A DNA stretch of 10,756 nucleotides from the NCBI GenBank assembly GCA_014803815.1, contig JAAVAY010000056.1, forward strand, positions 1 to 10,756, in the 5' to 3' direction. The notes beneath the pieces are model-generated. The model was given only the letters and a program-made list of their open reading frames with translations. It was not told where the DNA came from and did no database searches. The translations under genes and the position numbers were made by a program. The DNA comes from Allobaculum sp. (GTDB taxonomy: Bacteria; Bacillota_I; Bacilli_A; Erysipelotrichales; Erysipelotrichaceae). Of this stretch, positions 6,092 to 10,756 are shown in pieces (positions within the stretch are counted from its first letter, which is position 1; each line of letters opens with the position of its first letter).

Positions 6092-6610
6092 CTAATGGCT
6101 TTTATTGGTTTCGGATATAGCCTTACGCTCCATAATGGGCGTACGGCCCGCTAAGACTTGATCGCCTTCTAAGACTCGATAATCGTCGAGATGACGTAAA
6201 TTGGTGATCACTAGACAGGTGGTCAAGTCGGCATTTTGGCTTTCTAAGAATTTGCGATCAAAACGAATCAAGGGAGATCCCGCTCGGACTTTCATTCCCT
6301 CCGTTACAAGGGATTCAAAGCCGCGTTGGCGATAAGGTGGATTATTGATGCCAGCATGGATTAAAATCATATCTCCTTGATCGTTTTCTAAGCCAACACA
6401 ATGCATGGTGTAAGAAACCATGTTGACCGTAGCGCTACAAGGGGCTACCACAAGGTCTTCCTCAGGAATGATTGCGACACCTTCGCCATACATTTTGGTG
6501 GCATAAAGCGGATCGCTCACCGCACTTAACGGCAGCAATTTGCCCGTGGCAAACGCAGTGAGTCGACGATCGATAGGACGCTTTTCTTTTCGTTTATAAT
6601 TGGGCTTCAT
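6092..6610 (-). CDS. Stand-alone PTS glucose-family EIIA protein
   Basis: This is a single-domain EIIA of the glucose superfamily (Crr-like). It accepts phosphate from HPr-His-P and passes it to EIIB domains, and can signal sugar status. The 172-residue protein shows the family order: GKLLPLSAVSDPLYATKMYGEGVAI, then VAPCSATV, then H70 (MHCVGL) and the phosphorylated H85 (ILIHAGIN). The two histidines are 15 residues apart, as in E. coli Crr (75/90). A basic N-terminal extension of about 16 residues precedes the domain. No EIIB/EIIC genes are adjacent, so it probably serves transporters encoded elsewhere. The ATG (6608-6610) has no Shine-Dalgarno at normal distance; a strong AAAGGAGGAG lies about 43 nt upstream across a hairpin. 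It is followed by murA. Confidence 0.9.
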   Translation of the reverse strand: MKPNYKRKEKRPIDRRLTAFATGKLLPLSAVSDPLYATKMYGEGVAIIPEEDLVVAPCSATVNMVSYTMHCVGLENDQGDMILIHAGINNPPYRQRGFESLVTEGMKVRAGSPLIRFDRKFLESQNADLTTCLVITNLRHLDDYRVLEGDQVLAGRTPIMERKAISETNKSH

Positions 6611-6661
6611 TTTCAGTCGGCCAAGACATCTAAGTCTTTTACGAAAGCCGACTCCTCCTTT
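6611..6661 (-). promoter_or_regulatory. Hairpin separating a strong Shine-Dalgarno from the EIIA start codon
   Basis: On the minus strand AGGAGG (6659-6654) is followed at once by AGTCGGC (6653-6647). This pairs perfectly with GCCGACT (6621-6615), and GAAA-ATG follows. An inner 5-bp stem (AAGAC/GTCTT, 6638-6634 with 6627-6623) fits inside. If folded, the Shine-Dalgarno would sit about 4 nt plus the stem base from the ATG; unfolded, they are 43 nt apart. No ATG, GTG or TTG start in the EIIA frame lies closer to the Shine-Dalgarno. Confidence 0.6.
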
Positions 6662-6747
6662 CGTATGGTGCGGTAAGTATTAGGGCAAGAAAAACAAAGC
6701 TTCTGTCTCTTTATCCTTCCTGTAAAATCCAAACGAGTGAAAATAAA

Positions 6748-6778
6748 AGTATAAAAAAACAAGAGCTGACTTTGTCCA
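6748..6778 (-). promoter_or_regulatory. Candidate promoter for EIIA-murA
   Basis: On the minus strand TGGACA (6778-6773, 5 of 6 to TTGACA) and TATACT (6753-6748, 5 of 6 to TATAAT) are separated by 19 bp, slightly long. It would give a leader of about 130 nt that includes the Shine-Dalgarno hairpin. No better pair was seen between here and the EIIA start. Confidence 0.45.
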
Positions 6779-7176
6779 TTCCTTTAAAAAGTCGTAAACA
6801 AGGAATGATCATCTCATTTTGCCCAATTTTTGTACGTTAGTCAAAGAAGAAAGAAAATTGATCAAAGGAAAGAGATACTCTATTCACCAAAAATTTCGTT
6901 TCCCTTCCATTTTCTTTCACAAAAAACTTACCATTATCAACTATAAAAGAAAAATGCATGGAGTAAGATTGTCCAACAGAAAAAACGTAAATCCCTAAAA
7001 AAGGGATGCTTTGGGGTGAAAACAGAAAATGAATTTTTTCCTATGAAAATTTGAAACGAGAAAAAAAGGTGTTTCTAAACTTGGACTTCGTTTTTTCGAA
7101 AAGGACAAAATCATGTAAGCGATTCAATGGCGATAGGCATCAAAAAAAAGACAAGTAGGTATTGAGAGGTTTGTAG
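6779..7176. other. AT-rich gene-free divergent region between EIIA and fba
   Basis: About 400 bp with no plausible gene on either strand. It has poly-A/T tracts, a small hairpin ATCCCT/AGGGAT (6991-7007) without a T-run, and weak promoter-like pairs such as TTGATC (6858-6863) with TATTCA (6881-6886). No RNA gene was recognised. It may hold regulatory sites for the two flanking carbon-metabolism genes. Confidence 0.5.
7113..7128 (+). promoter_or_regulatory. cre-like (CcpA) half-conserved site upstream of fba
   Basis: ATGTAAGCGATTCAAT has a perfect left half (TGTAAGCG) of the Firmicute catabolite-responsive element, but a poor right half. It lies about 108 bp upstream of the fba start. Control by CcpA is plausible for a glycolytic gene, but the site alone is weak evidence. 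Confidence 0.25.
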
Positions 7177-7225
7177 TTCAAATTTTTGACCATTTGGGCT
7201 AAACTAAACTTGTTAATCAAGGAGG
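7177..7225 (+). promoter_or_regulatory. fba: Candidate fba promoter and ribosome binding site
   Basis: TTCAAA (7177-7182) and TAAACT (7200-7205), 17 bp apart, are each 4 of 6 to consensus and would start transcription near 7212. A very strong AAGGAGG (7219-7225) follows, 10 nt before the ATG. The ribosome binding site is convincing and the promoter is only fair. Confidence 0.4.
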
Positions 7226-7235
7226 ATCATTAGGC

Positions 7236-8102
7236 ATGTTAGTATCTGCAACTGAAATGATCAACAAAGCCCACGAAGGCCATTATGCAATTGGTGCCTT
7301 CAACATCAACAATATGGAATGGATTAAAGCCATTCTCCTTGGCTGCGAAGCCAAACAATCCCCTGTAATGCTCGGCGTTTCCGAAGGTGCTGCAAAATAC
7401 ATGTGCGGTTACAAAAACGCTGTTGACATGGTTAAAAACATTATGGCTTTCTACAACATCACTGTACCAGTAGCCATTCACCTTGACCATGGTTCTTACA
7501 AAGGCGTTAAAGAAGCGATTGAAGCTGGATTCACTTCTGTTATGTTCGACGGATCCCACTATCCAATCGAAGAAAACATCGAAAAATCCAAAGAACTCAT
7601 CGAACTCGCTCATTCTAAAGGCATTTCCATTGAATGCGAAGTTGGCGGTATCGGCGGCGAAGAAGACGGCGTTGTTTCCGCTGGTGAAGTCGCTGATCCA
7701 AACGAATGCAAAGAAATCGCTGATCTTGGCGTAGACTTCCTTGCAGCTGGTATCGGTAACATTCATGGTAAATATCCTGCCGACTGGAAAGGCTTGAACT
7801 TTGACGTTCTTGGCGAAATCCAAAAGATCACGAATGGAAAACCTCTCGTTCTCCACGGTGGATCGGGTATCCCACAACCCATGGTTAAAGAAGCCATCGT
7901 TCTTGGTGTTTCCAAAGTTAACATCAACACCGAATGCCAACTCGTATTTGCTGAAGCAACTCGAAAATATGTAGAAGAAGGCAAAGACCTCACCAACAAA
8001 GGTTGGGATCCAAGAAAATTGCTCAAACCTGGCACAGATGCAATTCAAAACTTGGTTGAAGACTACGTAACTAACTTCCTTGGCTCCGCTGGCAAAGCTT
8101 AA
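7236..8102 (+). CDS. fba: Class II fructose-1,6-bisphosphate aldolase
   Basis: A zinc-dependent cytoplasmic glycolytic enzyme that reversibly cleaves fructose-1,6-bisphosphate into glyceraldehyde-3-phosphate and dihydroxyacetone phosphate. The 288-residue protein has the class II pattern: GAFNINN (20-26), HLDHG with catalytic D84 and zinc ligand H85, E135 in ECEVGGIGGEEDG, zinc ligand H177 in GNIHGKYP, H207 in LHGGSG, and NINTECQ near 230. Length and motifs fit the Gram-positive FbaA type. Tagatose-bisphosphate aldolase (GatY/KbaY) is the main alternative, but no tagatose or galactitol genes flank it. Codon choice differs visibly from its neighbours, favouring AAC, ATC, GGC, GAA and AAA, as expected of a very highly expressed gene. 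It has a strong AAGGAGG site and its own terminator, so it appears monocistronic. Confidence 0.95.
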   Translation: MLVSATEMINKAHEGHYAIGAFNINNMEWIKAILLGCEAKQSPVMLGVSEGAAKYMCGYKNAVDMVKNIMAFYNITVPVAIHLDHGSYKGVKEAIEAGFTSVMFDGSHYPIEENIEKSKELIELAHSKGISIECEVGGIGGEEDGVVSAGEVADPNECKEIADLGVDFLAAGIGNIHGKYPADWKGLNFDVLGEIQKITNGKPLVLHGGSGIPQPMVKEAIVLGVSKVNINTECQLVFAEATRKYVEEGKDLTNKGWDPRKLLKPGTDAIQNLVEDYVTNFLGSAGKA

Positions 8103-8122
8103 AAATTTCTAGATTTAAACTC

Positions 8123-8154
8123 AAAGGGAAAGACATCATCTTTCCCTTTTTTTT
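8123..8154 (+). terminator. fba terminator
   Basis: A perfect 11-bp stem (AAAGGGAAAGA 8123-8133 with TCTTTCCCTTT 8139-8149, loop CATCA) is followed by five more T. It starts 20 bp after the fba stop codon. Confidence 0.93.
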
Positions 8155-8268
8155 GTCGGTATTTAAGAAAAAAAAACAAAATATCAAGAGGGACTCAAAA
8201 GAAAAACAAAGGAGCAAGCTTGAGCCGCCTTCTATGGTAAAGTAGAAAAGTCGTGATTCCACTTTGGA

Positions 8269-8357
8269 CTAATGCCATTGTGTTAAGAAAAAGCGGGGTT
8301 GAATCCCACGCGGAAAAAAGGATGCAACTCAGTTTTTTCTTAACACAATGGCATTAG
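8269..8357. repeat. 89-bp palindromic element with perfect 24-bp arms
   Basis: Bases 8269-8292 and 8334-8357 are perfect inverted repeats of 24 bp beginning CTAATGCC and ending GGCATTAG, around a 41-nt centre. Within the centre, GGTTGAATCC (8297-8306) pairs with GGATGCAACT (8320-8329) with one mismatch and one G-U, and T6 follows (8333-8338). On the minus strand a GC-rich GCG-GGG/CCC-CGC hairpin is followed by TTTTTCTT. Each strand therefore contains terminator-like structure. TA dinucleotides at both arm ends would suit a Tc1/mariner-IS630-type miniature element, which is inference. Confidence 0.7.
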
Positions 8358-8622
8358 AAAGACATTCTTTGATCCTTCCACCAAATTACGCCTCTCTATT
8401 CATCAAGCCAAAAAGAAGGCAAGATATCTTTAGACTTTAAAACGGTAAGCTCCCGAAAAATAATGATGACTTTTTCACTTAAAACGCTACTTTTCCCTAA
8501 AATGTACCTTTTTTAATTTCTATTTTTAGTTTTAGCATTCAAAACTGGAAACAATTTCAAACGATCTATACGCCCAAAAAATTCCCTAGCCAAAATCCTT
8601 TTCCTTTCTTTAAATCTGTTTT

Positions 8623-8631
8623 TGATATACG
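8623..8631 (+). promoter_or_regulatory. Extended -10-like element before a putative small RNA
   Basis: TGATATACG (TG at 8623-8624, hexamer TATACG at 8626-8631) resembles an extended -10 and would start transcription near 8638, immediately before the hairpin at 8641-8686. No -35 is evident. Confidence 0.25.
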
Positions 8632-8637
8632 AATTAG

Positions 8638-8686
8638 AAAGTAGAACTCGTTGCGTCTACAACGGGCTATAGGACGAGTCTTTTTT
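8638..8686 (+). ncRNA. Possible ~45-nt small RNA ending in an intrinsic terminator
   Basis: ACTCGT (8646-8651) pairs with ACGAGT (8674-8679) and is followed by a C and six T (8681-8686), a terminator form on the plus strand. A competing fold, CTCGTTG (8647-8653) with CAACGGG (8660-8666), uses the same left arm, and GTAGA/TCTAC (8641-8645, 8656-8660) is a further alternative. No plus-strand gene lies downstream, and fba upstream already has its own terminator. The hairpin may therefore belong to an independent short transcript. Family unknown; it could be only a stray terminator. Confidence 0.3.
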
Positions 8687-8801
8687 ATAGATTCACTCAT
8701 TCTTACTTACTGTATTCTTTAGAAGAAAAGCCTAAGGAATGAATACGAACCAAGTCTTCCTTATTTTTGTCGAAAATAAAAAAAATGGTTTCCAATGAGT
8801 T

Positions 8802-8893
8802 GAAAAAGAAAAAGCCAGAATCTTCTTTGCCGGTTCTTACACAATTTGCGTAAGAACCTCTTTGCCTGGAATGATTCTGGCTTTTTCTTTTTC
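8802..8893. terminator. Large inverted repeat with nested hairpin, terminator of hsdS
   Basis: Perfect 21-bp arms (8802-8822 and 8873-8893, core GCCAGAATC/GATTCTGGC with A-rich/T-rich outer ends) surround a second perfect 9-bp hairpin (GGTTCTTAC 8832-8840 with GTAAGAACC 8850-8858). TCTTTGCC occurs as a direct repeat on either side of the inner hairpin (8824-8831, 8859-8866). The GC-rich core followed by TTTTTCTTTTTC in either direction makes it a bidirectional terminator. It begins 17 bp after the hsdS stop codon. Confidence 0.75.
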
Positions 8894-8910
8894 TCTTTTT
8901 AGTAAAAAGC

Positions 8911-10116
8911 TTATTTGAATTGCGGAAACCGAAGTTCTGGCTCCAATGCTCCTTCTTTGGGAAACATCTTTTGGAGAAGCCCTTTTTTCTGCTCTTTTAA
9001 GAGATCGAGCTGATGCTGATGAAGGGTAATGAGATTATCAAAATTTGAAAAGAAAGAGCCTATTTCTTCCTGCTCAGATAAGGAAGGAAGCAAGATAGGA
9101 GCCTTTTTTATATCTTCTGAATTTAATGATTCGAAAGTAGAGCCAGAAGAAAATGGCTTCCAAAATCCTTCTGAATCCATTTTTGATAAAAGTTGAAAAA
9201 GAAATTCATTCCCTTTTATTGCAGCCACTCCACGTCCAATAACTGCTTTATATGAAGTCTTTCCCATAGCTCCAGCTGGAGCACGAACACTCATTATTAA
9301 ATCTCCTGGTTCAGCAATTTTCGTTAGTTGGGTAGTCCAAATTCTGGGATTTACCCATCCATTTAAAAGATCTGCATTTCCTTGAATCAAAATATAATCC
9401 GAAGGGGTTTCTGAATAAGTAGAACCATCAGGAGATTGTCCCATTGTAATTTGAACTATTTGCCCCAACTTACGCTGTTCCCATGGAGCAGTAAATTCAG
9501 GAAATCTAAGCTCTGGAACATTGCTTCCATCTTTAGGAAACAATTTTTGGAGCAACCCTTTTTTTTGTTCTTTTAAGAGATCTAACTGATGATGATGAAG
9601 AGTAATAAGATTATCAAAATTTTCAAAGAATTGCCCTATTGACTTTTGTTCTTGAAGAGAAGGCATAAAGACTGGATAATTAGCTATATCTTTTAGACTT
9701 AAATGAGGAACTGCGGTATTCGTTTTTAAAGTATCTATATACCTTTCGAAATTATTTTGTAAGGAGCTATATAAGAAACTAGAGATAGAAAATTCTGGTA
9801 ACGATCGAATGCGAGTAACTCGTTGAACTAGTAATGAAGGTATATGATTGGGATTCAATTTGGCATAACTTTTTCCTATTAAAGCCCCATCCATTTGAAC
9901 AACTATATCCTCTGAGGCTAATAAATATTTCTCATAACCACATTCAGAAAGCCAAAATACACTCTCACCCTTAGATAAATCCAAATAACCTCTTTTAACA
10001 TTTGTTCCTCTAATTAATTGGATCCCTTCTTTTGAATACTCTTCACTATTAAATGGAAATCCTGTAAGTAGGCTAGAGATCATTCCTAACTTACGCTGTT
10101 CCCAAGACTTTCCCAT
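8911..10116 (-). CDS. hsdS: Type I restriction-modification specificity subunit, solitary
   Basis: HsdS gives DNA sequence specificity to a type I methyltransferase/restriction complex through two target recognition domains (TRDs) that each bind half of a bipartite site. In the 401-residue protein TRD1 lies at about 12-150 and TRD2 at about 219-342. After each comes a conserved helical region (152-209 and 344-400) containing FDNLITLH.HQLDLLKEQKKGLLQK and PELRFP. WEQRKLG occurs at 5-11 and 212-218. The protein starts at WEQRKLG without the usual preceding PELRF segment and instead ends with PELRFPQFK. Length is normal. ATG 10114-10116 is preceded by AAAGGA about 10 nt upstream. No hsdM or hsdR is adjacent; the neighbours are fba and a dehydrogenase. 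The gene is visibly more AT-rich than the housekeeping genes, suggesting acquisition. Confidence 0.92.
   Translation of the reverse strand: MGKSWEQRKLGMISSLLTGFPFNSEEYSKEGIQLIRGTNVKRGYLDLSKGESVFWLSECGYEKYLLASEDIVVQMDGALIGKSYAKLNPNHIPSLLVQRVTRIRSLPEFSISSFLYSSLQNNFERYIDTLKTNTAVPHLSLKDIANYPVFMPSLQEQKSIGQFFENFDNLITLHHHQLDLLKEQKKGLLQKLFPKDGSNVPELRFPEFTAPWEQRKLGQIVQITMGQSPDGSTYSETPSDYILIQGNADLLNGWVNPRIWTTQLTKIAEPGDLIMSVRAPAGAMGKTSYKAVIGRGVAAIKGNEFLFQLLSKMDSEGFWKPFSSGSTFESLNSEDIKKAPILLPSLSEQEEIGSFFSNFDNLITLHQHQLDLLKEQKKGLLQKMFPKEGALEPELRFPQFK
8914..9087 (-). repeat. hsdS internal direct repeat, distal copy
   Basis: This 174-bp segment encodes the C-terminal conserved region of HsdS (residues 344-401). 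It is clearly similar, at DNA and protein level, to the copy at 9490-9663 in the same orientation. Such repeats are well-known sites for domain exchange between hsdS genes. Confidence 0.8.
9490..9663 (-). repeat. hsdS internal direct repeat, proximal copy
   Basis: This 174-bp segment encodes the central conserved region (residues 152-209) between the two TRDs, matching the copy at 8914-9087. The best-conserved DNA covers the FDNLITLH to KKGLLQK part. The orientation is direct, so recombination would delete or duplicate a TRD rather than invert it. Confidence 0.8.
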
Positions 10117-10151
10117 AAGTTTAATTCCTTTCTTACATCATTTGTAGTCAC

Positions 10152-10157
10152 ATTATA
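10152..10157 (-). promoter_or_regulatory. hsdS -10 element
   Basis: A perfect TATAAT on the minus strand lies 36 bp before the hsdS ATG. The -35 region 16-18 bp upstream is only T-rich (TTTTTA or TTTTAT). It falls after the dehydrogenase terminator, so hsdS has its own promoter. Confidence 0.5.
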
Positions 10158-10175
10158 ATCTCTCAAAAGTGAAAT

Positions 10176-10202
10176 AAAAAAAGGGACCTTTTCTGATCCT
10201 TC
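10176..10202 (-). terminator. Dehydrogenase terminator
   Basis: On the minus strand GGATC (10199-10195) pairs with GGTCC (10188-10184), including one T-G pair, around a 6-nt loop. A C and seven T follow (10182-10176). The stem is short but the T-run is good. It starts about 13 bp after the dehydrogenase stop codon and separates that gene from hsdS. Confidence 0.65.
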
Positions 10203-10214
10203 TCTTCTAAACGT

Positions 10215-10756
10215 TTAATCGGCTACATCGATAAGTACTTTCATAGTGCTTTCACGATTATCATCAATATAATGATAAGCATCGGCATAATCATCAAATG
10301 CAAAATGGCGACTCATCAAAGGTTCCAGTTTGATTTTGCCTTCATCAACCAAGCGAATAGCATCCAAATAATCCGGATGCGTGTACATCATTGTAGTATT
10401 TAAATCAAGCTCGTGATCATTCAAGACCGCAAGATCGGTATTGCCCATCTTTCCAAACACGGCTACCAAAATAATCGTGCTTCCCTTGCGCGCAAAGCGG
10501 ATGGCATCGTTCATTGTTTTGTCATTTCCCGCGCAATCATAGATGACATCGGCTTTATCGGGACCAAAGGTCTCCACAAGCACTTCATTGAAGTCTCTAT
10601 CTTTGGTGTTGATGGCATAATCAATTCCTACTGATCTAGCCAACTCAAGTCGACCATCGGAAATGTCTGTGATCAGCACCTTCTCGGCTCCTAAGGCTTT
10701 TAAAGCCTGAGCGGTTAGAATTCCAATAGGGCCAGCCCCTTCCACTACAGCTTTAG
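10215..10756 (-). CDS. Zinc-type medium-chain alcohol/polyol dehydrogenase, C-terminal part
   Basis: This is the C-terminal 180 codons of an NAD(P)-dependent medium-chain dehydrogenase; the start and the catalytic zinc domain lie beyond the right edge. The frame is open to the window end (…KAVVEGAGPIG). Visible features are the Rossmann nucleotide-binding motif GAGPIG, a following helix (ILTAQALKALGA), the acidic residue in VLITDISDGRLELA that usually favours NAD over NADP, and a DVIYDCAGN strand. The C-terminal pattern (YADAYHYIDDNRESTMKVLIDV) resembles sorbitol, threonine or sugar-phosphate dehydrogenases of this superfamily. The substrate cannot be settled without the N-terminal half. The codon style is like the housekeeping genes. 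It is followed by its own terminator before hsdS. Confidence 0.9.
   Translation of the reverse strand, partial: KAVVEGAGPIGILTAQALKALGAEKVLITDISDGRLELARSVGIDYAINTKDRDFNEVLVETFGPDKADVIYDCAGNDKTMNDAIRFARKGSTIILVAVFGKMGNTDLAVLNDHELDLNTTMMYTHPDYLDAIRLVDEGKIKLEPLMSRHFAFDDYADAYHYIDDNRESTMKVLIDVAD

Larger units (their letters stand above)
8155..8910. other. Long AT-rich gene-free region with several palindromes
   Basis: About 750 bp between fba and hsdS hold no ORF with a credible start on either strand. Three structured elements stand out and are listed separately: an 89-bp palindromic element (8269-8357), a terminator or possible small RNA (8641-8686), and a large inverted repeat acting as the hsdS terminator (8802-8893). 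The stretch 8358-8637 shows only AT-rich sequence. The density of palindromes beside a solitary hsdS suggests past insertion or rearrangement. Confidence 0.6.

Noticed and set aside
6594..6629. An 11-codon upstream ORF (ATG 6627-6629) overlapping the EIIA start
   Set aside because: It begins 24 nt from the nearest Shine-Dalgarno, inside the inner hairpin, and has no feature of a leader peptide.
7239..8048. A 269-codon open frame on the minus strand opposite fba
   Set aside because: It is the antisense shadow of a strongly codon-biased gene. Its product is Phe/Asn-rich without domains, and it has no ribosome binding site or promoter.
8269..8357. The palindrome as an integron attC site, or its centre (GGGGTTGAATCCCA) as a tRNA T-arm
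   Set aside because: The arms are perfectly paired and lack the GTTRRRY core and asymmetric bulges of attC. The tRNA-like loop is one base short, and no acceptor, D or anticodon arms surround it.
8155..8910. CRISPR array or tracrRNA in the gene-free region
   Set aside because: There are no regularly spaced direct repeats and no cas genes. The hairpins are inverted repeats unrelated to each other.
8911..10116. Invertible (phase-variable) hsdS locus
   Set aside because: The internal repeats are in direct orientation, there is no second hsdS copy in inverse orientation, and no recombinase gene is in the window. Only deletion or duplication between repeats, or exchange with another locus, is possible.

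Overview
The window looks like chromosomal DNA of a low-to-mid GC Firmicute. The evidence is strong AAGGAGG-type ribosome binding sites, classic hairpin-plus-T-run terminators, the cdaA-cdaR-glmM gene order, a LytTR regulator and a class II aldolase. Protein style (fba, the PTS EIIA protein, cdaA) suggests an Erysipelotrichaceae-like gut bacterium, but this is an impression from memory, not a search result.

Layout. Bases 1-3060 (minus strand) hold a Cof-type HAD phosphatase, cdaA (diadenylate cyclase), cdaR (its YbbR-domain regulator) and the 5' end of glmM (phosphoglucosamine mutase, cut by the window edge). A strong terminator-like hairpin lies between cdaR and glmM. A divergent gene at 3359-3814 (plus) encodes a low-molecular-weight protein-tyrosine phosphatase. 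It converges on an orphan LytTR response regulator (3832-4590, minus), and the two share a bidirectional terminator. Next on the minus strand come a stand-alone glucose-family PTS EIIA protein (6092-6610) and murA (4736-6019), probably one transcript ending in a good terminator. After a gene-free divergent region, fba (7236-8102, plus) encodes class II fructose-bisphosphate aldolase. A gene-poor, AT-rich stretch (8155-8910) follows, with several elaborate palindromes. Then come a solitary type I restriction specificity gene hsdS (8911-10116, minus) and the 3' part of a zinc-type alcohol/polyol dehydrogenase gene (10215 to the edge, minus).

How it fits together. Most of the window concerns cell-envelope precursor supply and carbon flux. 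CdaA/CdaR make and tune c-di-AMP, and GlmM makes glucosamine-1-phosphate, the precursor of UDP-GlcNAc. MurA commits UDP-GlcNAc to peptidoglycan. EIIA could report sugar-transport state, and aldolase is core glycolysis. The hsdS cassette looks like an accessory insertion: it has no hsdM or hsdR beside it, is more AT-rich, and is bracketed by palindromes and terminators.

The least ordinary signals are in non-coding DNA. These are a hairpin that would bring a distant Shine-Dalgarno sequence up to the EIIA start codon, a paired-hairpin leader before murA, an 89-bp TA-bounded palindromic element (8269-8357), a possible ~45-nt RNA with two competing folds (8638-8686), and an hsdS gene whose two halves look circularly permuted. 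No complete new defence system, CRISPR array, tRNA or rRNA was seen.
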